A stretch of DNA of 64,000 nucleotides, taken from positions 1-64,000 of the forward strand of contig CANLUS010000006.1 in NCBI GenBank assembly GCA_947494325.1, in the 5' to 3' direction. Made by a program: the position numbers and the translations under genes. The stretch comes from an uncultured Flavobacteriaceae bacterium (GTDB lineage Bacteria; Bacteroidota; Bacteroidia; Flavobacteriales; Flavobacteriaceae). Numbering within the stretch: the stretch's first letter is position 1; every line of letters begins with the position of its first letter. A model generated the notes under the pieces. That model was not told where the DNA came from and searched no databases. It saw nothing but the letters and a program-made list of their open reading frames with translations. Shown in pieces: positions 15,928 through 25,811 of this stretch.

Positions 15928-16875
15928 TTACTTTTTATTTTTAAGTGCAATTACTTGAGCAGCTATACTAATGGCTATTTCTAATGGTGTTTGACTGCTT
16001 ATCTTAATGCCAATAGGCGCATGTACCTTTTTTAAAAGATGTTCGCTAAAACCTTCCTTTCTTAGCACCTCAAACATAACATCAAGTTTCGCATTACTTC
16101 CAAGTACACCAACAAACTTATATCCTCTATCAAGAAGTTTACTCAATACTAACTTATCATCAGTGTATTTATTGGTCATAATAACTACAAACGCGGCAGG
16201 GTCTTCAGGTATCTGCTCCGCAATTGATGGATAAGATATAATTTTCTTCTCATTAGCATAAATATTCGCATCGAAAGTATTGAGGTCAGTTCTATTGTCA
16301 AAAACAATTGTGTAAAATCCCAACTCATTAAAAAGCTTTGTAGTAGCCAAACTAACGTGACCTCCTCCTACAATATATATGGTATCTTTTTTATTGATGT
16401 ATTCTTGATAACTCCAATTTTGATCGTTTTCATAGGTATAGCCGTAACGCGTTGTCATACTTTCATTTTCAGAAAAACGAATCGATTTTGAGTCGATACT
16501 TAACAAACCGCCACTATTAGAATCAATAGCCCGCTGTATGTCGGTTATCAATGGTAAATCACCATGCTGTAAAGGAATAAAAATAATAGTCTGTTCTCCT
16601 GAGCAAATCATACCTGAACCATCGGTAATGGTTCCTTTATGAATTTGATGCTTTATGAAGGAAGAATAGTGCTGTTGAGCCAATAATTCTTTACAATGCT
16701 CTACTAAATTAAATTCCATTACGCCTCCACCAATAGAACCAAAAATTTCTTCTTCCGTCACGACCATTTTAAATCCTTGACGTCCAGGAGAACTGCCTTT
16801 ATGTTGGATTACAGTTAATAAATAGACTGCTTTTTTCTTTGAGATCTTCGAAGATATAAATTGCCAATAATTCAT
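15928..16875 (-). CDS. XdhC/CoxI family protein
   Basis: 315 residues. The N-terminal XdhC/CoxI domain (about 18-80, with GSSPGRQGFKMVV and GSIGGGVMEF) is followed by an XdhC Rossmann domain with nucleotide-binding motif YIVGGGHVS (about 167-175). Such proteins help mature molybdenum hydroxylases such as xanthine dehydrogenase by inserting or protecting the sulfurated cofactor. No molybdenum enzyme gene is adjacent here, so the partner is unknown. Confidence 0.88.
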   Translation of the reverse strand: MNYWQFISSKISKKKAVYLLTVIQHKGSSPGRQGFKMVVTEEEIFGSIGGGVMEFNLVEHCKELLAQQHYSSFIKHQIHKGTITDGSGMICSGEQTIIFIPLQHGDLPLITDIQRAIDSNSGGLLSIDSKSIRFSENESMTTRYGYTYENDQNWSYQEYINKKDTIYIVGGGHVSLATTKLFNELGFYTIVFDNRTDLNTFDANIYANEKKIISYPSIAEQIPEDPAAFVVIMTNKYTDDKLVLSKLLDRGYKFVGVLGSNAKLDVMFEVLRKEGFSEHLLKKVHAPIGIKISSQTPLEIAISIAAQVIALKNKK

Positions 16876-16967
16876 TAGAAAATTGAGATAACTATCAGAT
16901 TAACAATACCATTATAATGAATGTATTTACCAATGATTTTATAAATTCTTGAGGGGAATAAAAAAAT

Positions 16968-17060
16968 ATCTTACGGAAAACACCATCTTTATTTAAAATT
17001 GTATAATTTTTTAAAATATAGTGCGTTAATTAAGTGCATTTAATTCCCATTCCGTAAGAT
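16968..17060. repeat. Widely spaced inverted repeat in an AT-rich gap
   Basis: ATCTTACGGAA (16968-16978) and TTCCGTAAGAT (17050-17060) are perfect 11-bp inverted copies 71 bp apart in the 280-bp gap between the XdhC gene and the propeller gene. A partial third copy, TTGCGGAATG, follows near 17098. No gene was seen here. Could be paired regulator sites or the remnant of a small element. Confidence 0.5.
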
Positions 17061-17156
17061 TTTAAGCTAAATGTATGAAAAATCATTTACTTTACTTGCG
17101 GAATGTTTTTTTTTTACTTTTTTTCTCAATTTTTAATTGAGAACGGTACATCACGA

Positions 17157-18056
17157 CTACTTTTCTGAAGGTGATTCGTCTTCAAGTGGCTCATCAACAA
17201 CAATAGCTATTTTATTGCCAAGAGGACTTACCGCAAGACGCGTAATACCATTTAAATTGAATTCCTCTAGAGAGGCAATCTCTATCCATTCCTTATCGGT
17301 ACCAGGTTTTAATTTATACAATTTGTTAGCACGCCCCATAATAATGGTTTGATCAGGTGTCCAAGTCATATCTTGTGAACCTTTTAAGGCATCTGCAAGG
17401 TATTTTTTTTCGCTATTAATAGGATCAATAGAGTATATTTCGGGCTCATCATGTTCGAAACTAATAATACTCATTAATTCTGTTGTCGGTATTTTATGAA
17501 TCGACCGACCAATATTTTTATCGATAGGATATTTGATCTTATACTTGAGGTTATTAACCTGTAAAGTTGCCGGATCTCCTAATACAAATGACACTACTAC
17601 TTTTTCATTTAACCAAGCATGGTAACCAATTTTTAGTTTATCGACCAACACTCTAGGTTTTTTTCTTCTAAACGAATAATGCCATAATAGTTGTGTATCA
17701 TCTGTATCCAACTTAATGGCCGAAAAAAACTTCTTATTAGGCGTTTGTTGAGGTGAATATTCACTACCGGTTGAATTGGTCATCCATCTTTTTTCTTTAC
17801 GTTCAATGTCATAGAGAGCAATATCTGTTTGATCGTCGCGCGTAGAAGAAAACAATACACCCATACCATCATTTAAAAAAGAAGGTTGATTATCGTAAAA
17901 ACCTTTGTTATTAGATATATTTATAGGGTTCTTTAAAGTATAGGTTTGTGTACTGTCATTCTTGATAAAATCAAACAAATACACCTCATGTGCTGGCTGT
18001 GCCCACAGTATATTTGAAATAAGCAGAGTTACTACCAAACTTAATTTTCTCATCAT
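17157..18056 (-). CDS. Exported TolB-like (PD40) beta-propeller protein
   Basis: 299 residues. Signal peptide (about 1-20, ending LWAQ), then propeller-like repeats, for example YDNQPSFLNDGMGVLFSSTRDD, given here in spirit of the PD40 pattern (blades beginning with 'P.F..DG..I.F.S'). No catalytic domain. Starts 12 bp after the S10 peptidase stop, so the two are probably co-transcribed; it may bind peptides or act as a periplasmic partner of the peptidase. Function unproven. Confidence 0.8.
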   Translation of the reverse strand: MMRKLSLVVTLLISNILWAQPAHEVYLFDFIKNDSTQTYTLKNPINISNNKGFYDNQPSFLNDGMGVLFSSTRDDQTDIALYDIERKEKRWMTNSTGSEYSPQQTPNKKFFSAIKLDTDDTQLLWHYSFRRKKPRVLVDKLKIGYHAWLNEKVVVSFVLGDPATLQVNNLKYKIKYPIDKNIGRSIHKIPTTELMSIISFEHDEPEIYSIDPINSEKKYLADALKGSQDMTWTPDQTIIMGRANKLYKLKPGTDKEWIEIASLEEFNLNGITRLAVSPLGNKIAIVVDEPLEDESPSEK

Positions 18057-18068
18057 AATCCTCTTTTC

Positions 18069-19562
18069 TTAATATTTAGCCGCTGCACCGTTCTTTGGTG
18101 TACTTTTAATTATAAACTCTCTAATGTCTTCATTTGCCTTTGCCAAATCTTCTTGACGAAGATACATCATGTGTCCGCTCCGATATCCTTTGAAGGTAAA
18201 ACGATCTTTCATTTTTCCACTAGGATCTATTTGCCACATACTATATTTTGCACTAAAATAAGTCGTTGCTCCATCGTAATAACCAGACTGGGTCATCACA
18301 TGTAAATAAGGGTTTTGAGCCATTGCTTGACGGAGACCCTCTCGCACATTGTTATTGGTTCTATCCCAAGGACGTACTGGGCCAAACATATTGTATTTTA
18401 AATCTGTTTTATAATTTAATCCTTCACGTAAATAATAATTGATAGCTGGCGTAAATGAATGCAGCCATGACGTCAATTCTGCACTATAATCCGGTGAACT
18501 ACCAGTTTCGTTTTTATCAATACCTAAATAGCGAGAATCTAATCGTCCTATAGTTTGCCCGGTTTTATCCCTCAATAACTCTTTCCAAAAAAAGCGAGGT
18601 GTCACATCTAAGTTTCTTTTTAAAATTACTCTTTCGGATAAACCAGAATAATAGGACATCTTTTTAGCAACCGCCTTGCGATCAGTATCACTTATGAAGC
18701 CACCTTTTGAAAGTGCAGGAATTAATTCATCGAGCGCAAATTTTTCAGCCTCGGGTAAAATCTCTAGTAAATCTTTACTTTGTAGTGCAGAAGGTAGCAT
18801 TTTATGGTGCCATGCTGCGGCCGTCATATATGGAAAGTCAATACCCGTTGACACAGGCACATCCGATTCAAAAACCTTATAATCTGCAGGAGATACCATA
18901 ATTACTCCGTTAAGATACATCCATTGATTGTTTTGTAATTCATTGGCCAAGCCCATAACACGTGTACCTCCATAACTCTCACCTATGATATATTTAGGAG
19001 AGCGCCATCTATTGGTTCGCGTCACGAAGGTATTGATCCATTCAGCTAAATACTTAATATCTGCGTTGATACCAAAGAATTGCTTCTTATCAGGATATTT
19101 ACCGTCTTTATTTTTGATCATTCTAGAATACCCTGTGTTTACCGGATTTACATAGACAATATCTGCTACATCCAATATAGAATGAGGATTCTCTTTAACA
19201 CCATATGGTTGTACTGGATACCCTTCACTATCAATTTTTAAAATACGTGGGCCTGTGTAGGCAACATGCATCCAAACGGAGGCAGATCCTGGTCCTCCGT
19301 TAAAAGATATGATCAATGGTCGTTTAGTATCATTTTTAATATCCGAACGTTTGTAATAGGTGTAAAATAACGAAGCGATAACAAGTCCGTCTTTATCCCA
19401 AACGGGTTGAGTTCCGGCAGTCGCAACATAAGGGATTACCTTATTTTTTATAGTAACGGTGTGTTTTGAAATTGTGGTAGATTCTGCTTCAATTATTCTG
19501 TTTTGTGCAGACACGGAAGCTATACACACAAATAGCATTGCAATTTGAATGACTTTTTTCAT
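18069..19562 (-). CDS. Serine carboxypeptidase, family S10
   Basis: 497 residues. Signal peptide (1-19). The S10 hallmark NGGPGS (88-93), nucleophile S196 in GESYGG, and the C-terminal histidine in SGHMMYL (about 464) give a full catalytic set. Exported carboxypeptidase, likely periplasmic or surface, removing C-terminal residues from peptides. Part of a run of exported peptidases on this strand. Confidence 0.93.
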   Translation of the reverse strand: MKKVIQIAMLFVCIASVSAQNRIIEAESTTISKHTVTIKNKVIPYVATAGTQPVWDKDGLVIASLFYTYYKRSDIKNDTKRPLIISFNGGPGSASVWMHVAYTGPRILKIDSEGYPVQPYGVKENPHSILDVADIVYVNPVNTGYSRMIKNKDGKYPDKKQFFGINADIKYLAEWINTFVTRTNRWRSPKYIIGESYGGTRVMGLANELQNNQWMYLNGVIMVSPADYKVFESDVPVSTGIDFPYMTAAAWHHKMLPSALQSKDLLEILPEAEKFALDELIPALSKGGFISDTDRKAVAKKMSYYSGLSERVILKRNLDVTPRFFWKELLRDKTGQTIGRLDSRYLGIDKNETGSSPDYSAELTSWLHSFTPAINYYLREGLNYKTDLKYNMFGPVRPWDRTNNNVREGLRQAMAQNPYLHVMTQSGYYDGATTYFSAKYSMWQIDPSGKMKDRFTFKGYRSGHMMYLRQEDLAKANEDIREFIIKSTPKNGAAAKY

Positions 19563-19605
19563 TGTATAATATTTTAGTGATCGCTTGTAGGGTTAAGGAA
19601 TCACA

Positions 19606-19613
19606 CAAATATA
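19606..19613 (-). promoter_or_regulatory. -7 promoter element of the S10 peptidase operon
   Basis: TATATTTG on the minus strand, an exact match to TAnnTTTG, 43 bp before the peptidase ATG. The -33 element is not a clear TTTG. Confidence 0.45.
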
Positions 19614-19652
19614 AAATATTTTAGATTCTTATAAGACATTTTTACAGATCAA

Positions 19653-20228
19653 TTAGCGAGATCCTCTCGATTTTATATTTTGCTCACAAAGCGAAATAAT
19701 TTCTGTTATTCTCTTTTGTCTTGTTTCCATCCGTTTTGCTTGATTTAACCAATAGAGATAACTTTTTCTATATGACGGTGCGAAGCTCTTATAATTTTTG
19801 AACGCCATCGGTGACTTCTTAAAAGCAAGCTGTAAATCTTCTGGGACAATACCTTTTTCAACGGCATCTAAGGCAGTCCATGATCCATTTTTTTTGGCAA
19901 TCTCAATAACCTCCAAACCACTTTTGTGCATCAAATTGGCGGCCATCAAATCAACAATATACTTTTTGTTTACGGCACTCCAAACACTTTTTGGCTTTCT
20001 TTGGCAAAAATATTGTCGCCTTTTCCCATTTCCAAGACTTTTAACGGTTGAGTCTATCCAACCATAACAAAGGGCAACTTTTACAGCTTCTTCCCAGCGC
20101 ATGCTTTCTGTTTCATGAGAAACTTTGTAAAAGATTAAATAGATACCCTGTGATTCTTGGTAATTCATTGCCAACCAAGAACGCCATTCGATAGCTGTTT
20201 TAAAGTAAAGTTCAGGCAGTTTATTCAT
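19653..20228 (-). CDS. YdeI/OmpD-associated family protein
   Basis: 191 residues, no signal peptide. The N-terminal part (EWRSWLAMNYQESQGIYLIF, then ALCYGWIDSTVKSL) is the conserved YdeI core, followed by a C-terminal basic helix (YWLNQAKRMETRQKRI). YdeI-type proteins have been linked to stress and antimicrobial peptide resistance, but the biochemical role is unknown. It lies 15 bp upstream (in transcript order after) of the M1 peptidase gene, on the same strand. Confidence 0.88.
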   Translation of the reverse strand: MNKLPELYFKTAIEWRSWLAMNYQESQGIYLIFYKVSHETESMRWEEAVKVALCYGWIDSTVKSLGNGKRRQYFCQRKPKSVWSAVNKKYIVDLMAANLMHKSGLEVIEIAKKNGSWTALDAVEKGIVPEDLQLAFKKSPMAFKNYKSFAPSYRKSYLYWLNQAKRMETRQKRITEIISLCEQNIKSRGSR

Positions 20229-20243
20229 GCAGACTGCAGGTAA

Positions 20244-22379
20244 TTACCCTTTTATTTTATTTTTAAATTTATCAAACTCAGAAGCTTGTTTTTTCGGCCA
20301 GCTATTGTTAGAGGTATCTACATCTGCTGTTTCTAAATCAGGATCAATAATGATGCTTGTAATTTCTTTATCAGAATGGATTGCCTTCGTCACTAATTGA
20401 TCATTAAATCTCCAAATCTGAGCCGGATAGGTCTTTCGCTCCTTAGTTCCATCTTTGTAGGTGAACTCAACAATAATAGGCATTACAAGTCCTCCAGGTT
20501 TCTCAAATGTAATCTCATAAAAGAACTTAGAATTTGCACCTTTTTTAGCACTGAACTTTGACCCTTCTGTAGTGTCTTCAATAAAATCTACTTTACCATT
20601 TGCTCCCGATTTGGTATAAAACTTTTTGATTTTATGAATACCAATATCGGTTACATCGGTCGTATAAAACCAACCTCTCCAGAACCAATCTAAATCCATA
20701 GCAGAGGCATCTTCCATAGACCTAAAGAAATCTGCTGGGGTAGGATGTTTAAATTTCCATCTTTGTGAATAGGTTTTAAATGCATGATCAAATAACTCTT
20801 TACCCATAATCGTCTCACGTAAGATCCATAAAGCCGTAGCAGGTTTACCATAAGCGTTGTTCCCAAAACTATATACATTATCTCCTTTAGACATGATTGG
20901 TGCTATTCTAGATTGATCTCCGCTCATGTAGTCTACAATATTTTTTGGCAGGCCTCTCCTTAATGGATATCCTTCTTCGTAATCCATCATAGCTAACATC
21001 TGCATAAAAGAATTTAACCCTTCATCCATCCAAGTCCATTGACGTTCATCTGAATTTACAATCATTGGAAAAAAGTTATGCCCAACTTCATGAATTGTTA
21101 CTCCGATCATTCTATATTTTGTTCTATCCGAATAGGTTCCGTCTGGATTTGGTCTCCCTGGGTTGAAACAAATTTGTGGATATTCCATCCCCATTTGACC
21201 ATCAACAGAAATTGCTTTGTGATACGGATAATCAAATGTATGTCTTGAGTATGTTATTAAGGTTTGGGCTACCGCTCTAGTAGAGTGTTCACCATATAGC
21301 GGGTTTGCCTCTTTCGAGTATAAAGAATAGGCCATTACTGAGGTCCCGTTAATGTCAACGGCCATACCATCCCATATAAATTTTCTTGAAGTTGCGAAGG
21401 CATAATCTCTTACATTTTCTGCAAAAAATTTCCATGTCTTTGTTTTTTTAGATCTACTTTGTTCAATCTTTTCTGCTTCCTTTTGTGAATGGATTATAAC
21501 AGGGTTATCAAATGTTTTCTTTGCAAGTTCTAATTTCTTAAGTTGTTTTTTTGTCAATACCTCTTTCTCATTCAATAAGATACCTGTAGCTCCAAGCATG
21601 TGATCTGCCGGTGTCGTAATATTTACGGTATAATCTCCAAATTCTAAGGCAAACTCACTTCTTCCCCAAAATTGATCATTCTGCCAACCTTCTACATTAT
21701 CGTATACACATAATCGTGGGAAAAATTGTGCAATAACGTAATTATTATTCCCGTCAGCAGGGAAATGCTCATAGCCTGATCTCCCTCTATTGATTCTATG
21801 GTTATTGATATTATACCACCAAGAAATCTTAAATTGAAAAGTATCGCCAGATGCTAAAGGTTTTGGTAAGTTTATGCGCATCATGGTTTGATTGATAGTA
21901 TGCGATAAGTTACTATCGTCACTATTCAAAACACTTGTGATATTAAAACCTCCATCGAAAGGTTTTTCTATATAATTTTTGTTAAACCTATCTTTCGATG
22001 TGGATTTCGGAATTCTACTCGGTTGAATATCGGGGGTTTTAGAATCAGCCGCACGCATATTTTGATCTAATTGTAACCATAAATATGTAAGTTCATCCTC
22101 AGAATTATTATGATATGTTATGGTCTCCTTCCCCGTAATTCTTTGGTTTTCATCATCTAGAACGATGTCCATTACATAATCTACTTTTTGCTGCGTGTAA
22201 GCTTTGCCTGGGGCACCAGATGCCGTTCGCTGGTTATTGGGAGTTGCTAAAACATCTTTTAACTGTCTAAATTTATTTTGATTTGTATGTCCTTGCTGCG
22301 TTTTTCTTGGAGCGTCTTGTGCAAAAGAAAAGGTTGCTATAAACAAGGTAGACAGCAATAGGGTAGCTAATTTTTTCAT
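20244..22379 (-). CDS. Exported M1-family metallopeptidase
   Basis: 711 residues. Signal peptide (1-20). An N-terminal beta domain (about 60-330) precedes the gluzincin catalytic domain, with the substrate-binding motif GMEYPQ, the zinc site HEVGHNFF (about 429-433) and the third ligand in WMDEGLNSF (about 452). An aminopeptidase or related M1 enzyme acting outside the cytoplasm. The exopeptidase motif is GMEYP rather than GAMEN, so substrate range may differ from classic PepN. Confidence 0.93.
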   Translation of the reverse strand: MKKLATLLLSTLFIATFSFAQDAPRKTQQGHTNQNKFRQLKDVLATPNNQRTASGAPGKAYTQQKVDYVMDIVLDDENQRITGKETITYHNNSEDELTYLWLQLDQNMRAADSKTPDIQPSRIPKSTSKDRFNKNYIEKPFDGGFNITSVLNSDDSNLSHTINQTMMRINLPKPLASGDTFQFKISWWYNINNHRINRGRSGYEHFPADGNNNYVIAQFFPRLCVYDNVEGWQNDQFWGRSEFALEFGDYTVNITTPADHMLGATGILLNEKEVLTKKQLKKLELAKKTFDNPVIIHSQKEAEKIEQSRSKKTKTWKFFAENVRDYAFATSRKFIWDGMAVDINGTSVMAYSLYSKEANPLYGEHSTRAVAQTLITYSRHTFDYPYHKAISVDGQMGMEYPQICFNPGRPNPDGTYSDRTKYRMIGVTIHEVGHNFFPMIVNSDERQWTWMDEGLNSFMQMLAMMDYEEGYPLRRGLPKNIVDYMSGDQSRIAPIMSKGDNVYSFGNNAYGKPATALWILRETIMGKELFDHAFKTYSQRWKFKHPTPADFFRSMEDASAMDLDWFWRGWFYTTDVTDIGIHKIKKFYTKSGANGKVDFIEDTTEGSKFSAKKGANSKFFYEITFEKPGGLVMPIIVEFTYKDGTKERKTYPAQIWRFNDQLVTKAIHSDKEITSIIIDPDLETADVDTSNNSWPKKQASEFDKFKNKIKG

Positions 22380-22512
22380 GTCGTAAATTTTAAGAGATGG
22401 TTAAATTAACGAAAACTGTTAGTACTAAAAAAGGAATAATTAAGTTTTAACATTGGCTACACAGGACTTCATAGTATACCGTCAATTTTTGATCTTGTTT
22501 CGACCGCATAAA

Positions 22513-23421
22513 TTACTTTTCGTTCTTATACGTATCGAAGACTTTTGTGCTTACCCAATAAATATCTTGGTTACTCGTGTAGAATAAATAATTACCATCT
22601 TTTGTAACAAATGGACAAAGTTCATGGCCTTTTGTATTGATCCGATTTCCCATATTGACAGCGCTTTTCCAAGTTCCGTCTTTTCGTTTAAAACTAATGT
22701 ATAAATCGCCTCTTCCCAGACCATCTTTTCTATTACCACAAAAAATAATGTATTTCTCATCAGGATCTATAAATACGTCAGCCTCATACGCAGGTGTATT
22801 AATGGAATCACTTAAGGGAGTGGCTTTTTGAAATTTTCCGTTAACGAATTTTGAAGTGTAGATATCGAAATTGTTTCCTATTTTATTTGATGAAAAATAT
22901 ATGGTGCCACTATTCGTAAAGGATATATAATATTCATTAGCATTAGTATTAATGTTCGAACCTGCATTAATTGGTACTGACCATCCATTTATAAGTCTTT
23001 TAACATACCAGATATCATAATCCTCTTTCTTGTCAAGTCCGTCTAAGGTTCTCTGAGATATGAAGTAAAGCCGTTGTTCGTCGGGAGAAAGAAATGGGTC
23101 ATTATACCCATATTTTTCATGAGATAAAATGGTGCGAGGTGCACTCCATTGGTCTCCAATTAATTTTGAATATCTAATTTCTTCTTTTCCATTAACATTT
23201 ACTCCATAAAAGAACTCAGTAGCATTCTTATTAAAAACCGATCCAAATTCGTATTCCCCTTTTTTAGAAATTAAATTAGGAGCAAAAATTGAAGGAGTAA
23301 TTGAAGGAGGTTTTTGATTTAAATAGTTGAGATTTTTGGTTGGTGTCGATTGCCCGAATAAACTAATCCCCATAAATAGACATAGAAATAGGCAAAATGG
23401 TTTTATGTTTTTGTAGTTCAT
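22513..23421 (-). CDS. Exported PD40/TolB-like propeller protein
   Basis: 302 residues. Signal peptide (about 1-23, ending SLFGQ), then repeated WD40-like PD40 motifs (DPFLSPDEQRLYFIS, ADVFIDPDEKYIIFCG, HELCPFVTKDGNYLFYTS). No enzymatic motif. Six blades are likely. Related proteins are annotated as TolB-like or PD40 proteins and are abundant in Bacteroidota; the function is unknown. Confidence 0.85.
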   Translation of the reverse strand: MNYKNIKPFCLFLCLFMGISLFGQSTPTKNLNYLNQKPPSITPSIFAPNLISKKGEYEFGSVFNKNATEFFYGVNVNGKEEIRYSKLIGDQWSAPRTILSHEKYGYNDPFLSPDEQRLYFISQRTLDGLDKKEDYDIWYVKRLINGWSVPINAGSNINTNANEYYISFTNSGTIYFSSNKIGNNFDIYTSKFVNGKFQKATPLSDSINTPAYEADVFIDPDEKYIIFCGNRKDGLGRGDLYISFKRKDGTWKSAVNMGNRINTKGHELCPFVTKDGNYLFYTSNQDIYWVSTKVFDTYKNEK

Positions 23422-23587
23422 TGCTCGATGTTTTTTGATTTAAAACCTGAGTTATACTCAGTTTATAGACCAAAATAATCATAAGAAGTTACATACACTT
23501 AAAGTTATACGACATTTTTTAATTGTAAAGAAGAGTAAAAGGAATGAAATAAAGTATATTTATTGACTATAAATTAAACCAAAGCAT

Positions 23588-24181
23588 ATGAAAACTATTC
23601 GCCTACTTTTTATTTTTCTTATTTCAATTAGCGCAAACGCTCAAGAAGAAAAATCAGAAAAGTTACCCTATTACGAAATGCCCGAAGCATCAGAGAAATA
23701 TACTGCTGGATCTACAGCGGCAAGAATGATTGATGGGTTAGGATTTAGATATTATTGGGCAACCGAAAGCTTAAGGGCCGAAGATTTAAGTTACGAACCC
23801 GGAAACCGTGTTCGTAGTAGCGCTCAAATTATTGATCATATTTATGATCTGTCAAAGGTCATTGTGAATGCTGCGACGAAAACAGTAAATGATCGTACAG
23901 TAGTCGACAAAAAGGAACTAACCTTTGAAGAAAAAAGAAAAAGAACATTGGTTAATTTTCAAAAGGCGAGTAAAATAATAGGGGCAAGCGATGATTTATC
24001 TGTATTTACCATAGTTTTCAAAAGTGAGAATGGCGAACGTTCTTATCCTTTTTGGAACAATATAAATGGTCCAATTGCGGACGCCATTTGGCATGCTGGG
24101 CAAGTGGCATTGTTACGTCGTGCGTCTGGAAATCCGTTTAACGGAAAAGCAAATGTTTTTACTGGTAAGGTAAGCCCATAA
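23588..24181 (+). CDS. Exported DinB-like protein
   Basis: 197 residues. Signal peptide (1-18, SANAQ). The body resembles the DinB/YfiT four-helix fold (RMIDGLGFRYYWATESL, AQIIDHIYDL, WHAGQVALLRRASG), with histidines in the positions usually used to bind metal. The family includes bacillithiol- or thiol-S-transferase-like enzymes, but the role of exported members is unknown. Monocistronic or the first gene of a set followed by a DGPF protein 70 bp later. Confidence 0.8.
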   Translation: MKTIRLLFIFLISISANAQEEKSEKLPYYEMPEASEKYTAGSTAARMIDGLGFRYYWATESLRAEDLSYEPGNRVRSSAQIIDHIYDLSKVIVNAATKTVNDRTVVDKKELTFEEKRKRTLVNFQKASKIIGASDDLSVFTIVFKSENGERSYPFWNNINGPIADAIWHAGQVALLRRASGNPFNGKANVFTGKVSP

Positions 24182-24250
24182 TTTTTTTAAAAATATTGTC
24201 CAATTTATAGATTCAGGATTGTCATACTAGTGAACATTAAAATTAAAACA

Positions 24251-24598
24251 ATGAAGAAATTTATTTTATTATTACATGACGAGTTAGAAAAAGAGAGAGG
24301 ATATTCGCCTGACGAAATGCAACGATTGATACAAGCCCATATGGGATGGGTAGAAAAATTGAGTAAAAATGGTACTTTCCTTGGTGGTGATGGTTTGGTA
24401 CCGGATGGTAAGTTTATTACCGGAAAAGATGGTCTTGTAAAAGATGGCCCTTATATTGAATCAAAAGAAATCATAGGTGGTTATTATCTGTTACAAGCGA
24501 ACAGTTTAGAGGAAGTCACAGAAATCGCCAAAGAATGCCCATGTCATCTCTGGGGAGGAGTTACCGAAATTAGACCGATTATGGATTATGAGTCATAA
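24251..24598 (+). CDS. DGPF/YCII-related protein, partner of the ECF sigma factor
   Basis: 115 residues from the ATG at 24251 (MKKFILLLHDELE), chosen over an ATG at 24230 because family members begin at this methionine. YCII fold with KDGPYIESKEIIGGYY, the signature that named DGPF proteins. Genes of this kind are conserved next to ECF42-group sigma factors, and here the stop overlaps the sigma start by 11 bp. Probably co-translated; the biochemical role is unknown. Confidence 0.92.
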   Translation: MKKFILLLHDELEKERGYSPDEMQRLIQAHMGWVEKLSKNGTFLGGDGLVPDGKFITGKDGLVKDGPYIESKEIIGGYYLLQANSLEEVTEIAKECPCHLWGGVTEIRPIMDYES

Positions 24599-25811
24599 AG
24601 ACGAGCTAAATACCAATCAATTTACCGAACACCTCTTTAGAGAATTCTATCAAGAGGTGTTTTCGTCTCTGGTACTAAAATTTGGATCGAAATATGTTGA
24701 CATTATTGAAGATGCTTTACAAGAAACATTTTATAAAGCGCTTAAATCTTGGAAGTACAATGATTATCCATCAAAACCAAAAGGTTGGCTCTTTACTGTG
24801 ACTAAGAATCATATACTTAACAATCTTAAAAAGAATCAAAAAAATGTTTCGCTACATGATGTTGAAGGGGTTGGTGAGCTGTCTATTCCGCAAAAGGAAG
24901 ATGCGCAGCTACAACTGGTTTTAGCATGCTCAAAACTAGCGATAAAACAGCAATCGAAAATAATTTTCACCTTGAAACATATCTGTGGTTTCGGAGTAAG
25001 TGAAATTGCAACTAGTTTATTGATTTCGGAAGAGAACGTCTACAAGAATTTACAACGAGCGAAACAAAAACTGCAATTGGTTCCGAAGGAATTTTTTCAT
25101 CGAGAGAACACTTTGGTGTTTTCTGAGGTCGATATTGAATATATTGAAACCATTATTTACTGTATGTTCAATGAGGGATATGATTCGATGAACAATGCAT
25201 CAAATTCACCTATACACAAAGAAATTTGCTTTGAGGCAGTTCGTTTAGGGCATCTGTTGGAAAAAAAGAGCAAAATAGTGCGAACCAGACATATCTTGGC
25301 TTTGTGCTATTTTCACATGGCACGTTTTGAATCAAGAATAAATGAGCATAACGAATTTGTTTCTTTACGTAATCAAGATAGATCAAAATGGGATCAACAA
25401 CTCATTCGGCTAGGTTTTACTTATTTGGAGAAACCTTCCGTTTTAAATCGATATTATATAGAAGCATTAATAGCTTCCATTCACCTAGGAGCGAAAACCT
25501 TCTCGCAAACCAATTGGAAAGAAATCTTAACGCTTTACAATACTTTATTAAGAATTATTGATACACCGATAATTCGCTTAAATAGGGCTATTTGTATGTT
25601 TGAATTGCACATGAATGATGCAGCAATAAAAGAACTAGAATCTTTGAAACCGCACTTGGAAAATAGGTATATCTATTTTTCTGTAAGTATGGCCGAATAC
25701 TTAGAAGATAAAGATGTCGAGTTGGCCAAATTCTGGTATCAAAAGTCACTCAACACTACCAAGCAAGAATTTAGAAAAGAGTTAATAAAAAGTAAGTTAA
25801 ACAGACTTTGA
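24588..25811 (+). CDS. ECF42-like RNA polymerase sigma factor with a long C-terminal extension
   Basis: 407 residues, twice the usual ECF length. Sigma region 2 (about 15-75, DALQETFYKALKSWK) and region 4 (about 100-160, GFGVSEIATSLLISEENVYK) are followed by a helical TPR-like extension (about 180-407, including the EGYDSMNN and LNRAICMFELH type motifs), as in the ECF42 group (DUF6596-type). No anti-sigma gene is near; in this group control is thought to work through the C-terminal extension. Overlaps the DGPF gene at its start and the AlkD-like gene at its 3' end (15 bp, convergent). Confidence 0.92.
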   Translation: MSHKDELNTNQFTEHLFREFYQEVFSSLVLKFGSKYVDIIEDALQETFYKALKSWKYNDYPSKPKGWLFTVTKNHILNNLKKNQKNVSLHDVEGVGELSIPQKEDAQLQLVLACSKLAIKQQSKIIFTLKHICGFGVSEIATSLLISEENVYKNLQRAKQKLQLVPKEFFHRENTLVFSEVDIEYIETIIYCMFNEGYDSMNNASNSPIHKEICFEAVRLGHLLEKKSKIVRTRHILALCYFHMARFESRINEHNEFVSLRNQDRSKWDQQLIRLGFTYLEKPSVLNRYYIEALIASIHLGAKTFSQTNWKEILTLYNTLLRIIDTPIIRLNRAICMFELHMNDAAIKELESLKPHLENRYIYFSVSMAEYLEDKDVELAKFWYQKSLNTTKQEFRKELIKSKLNRL

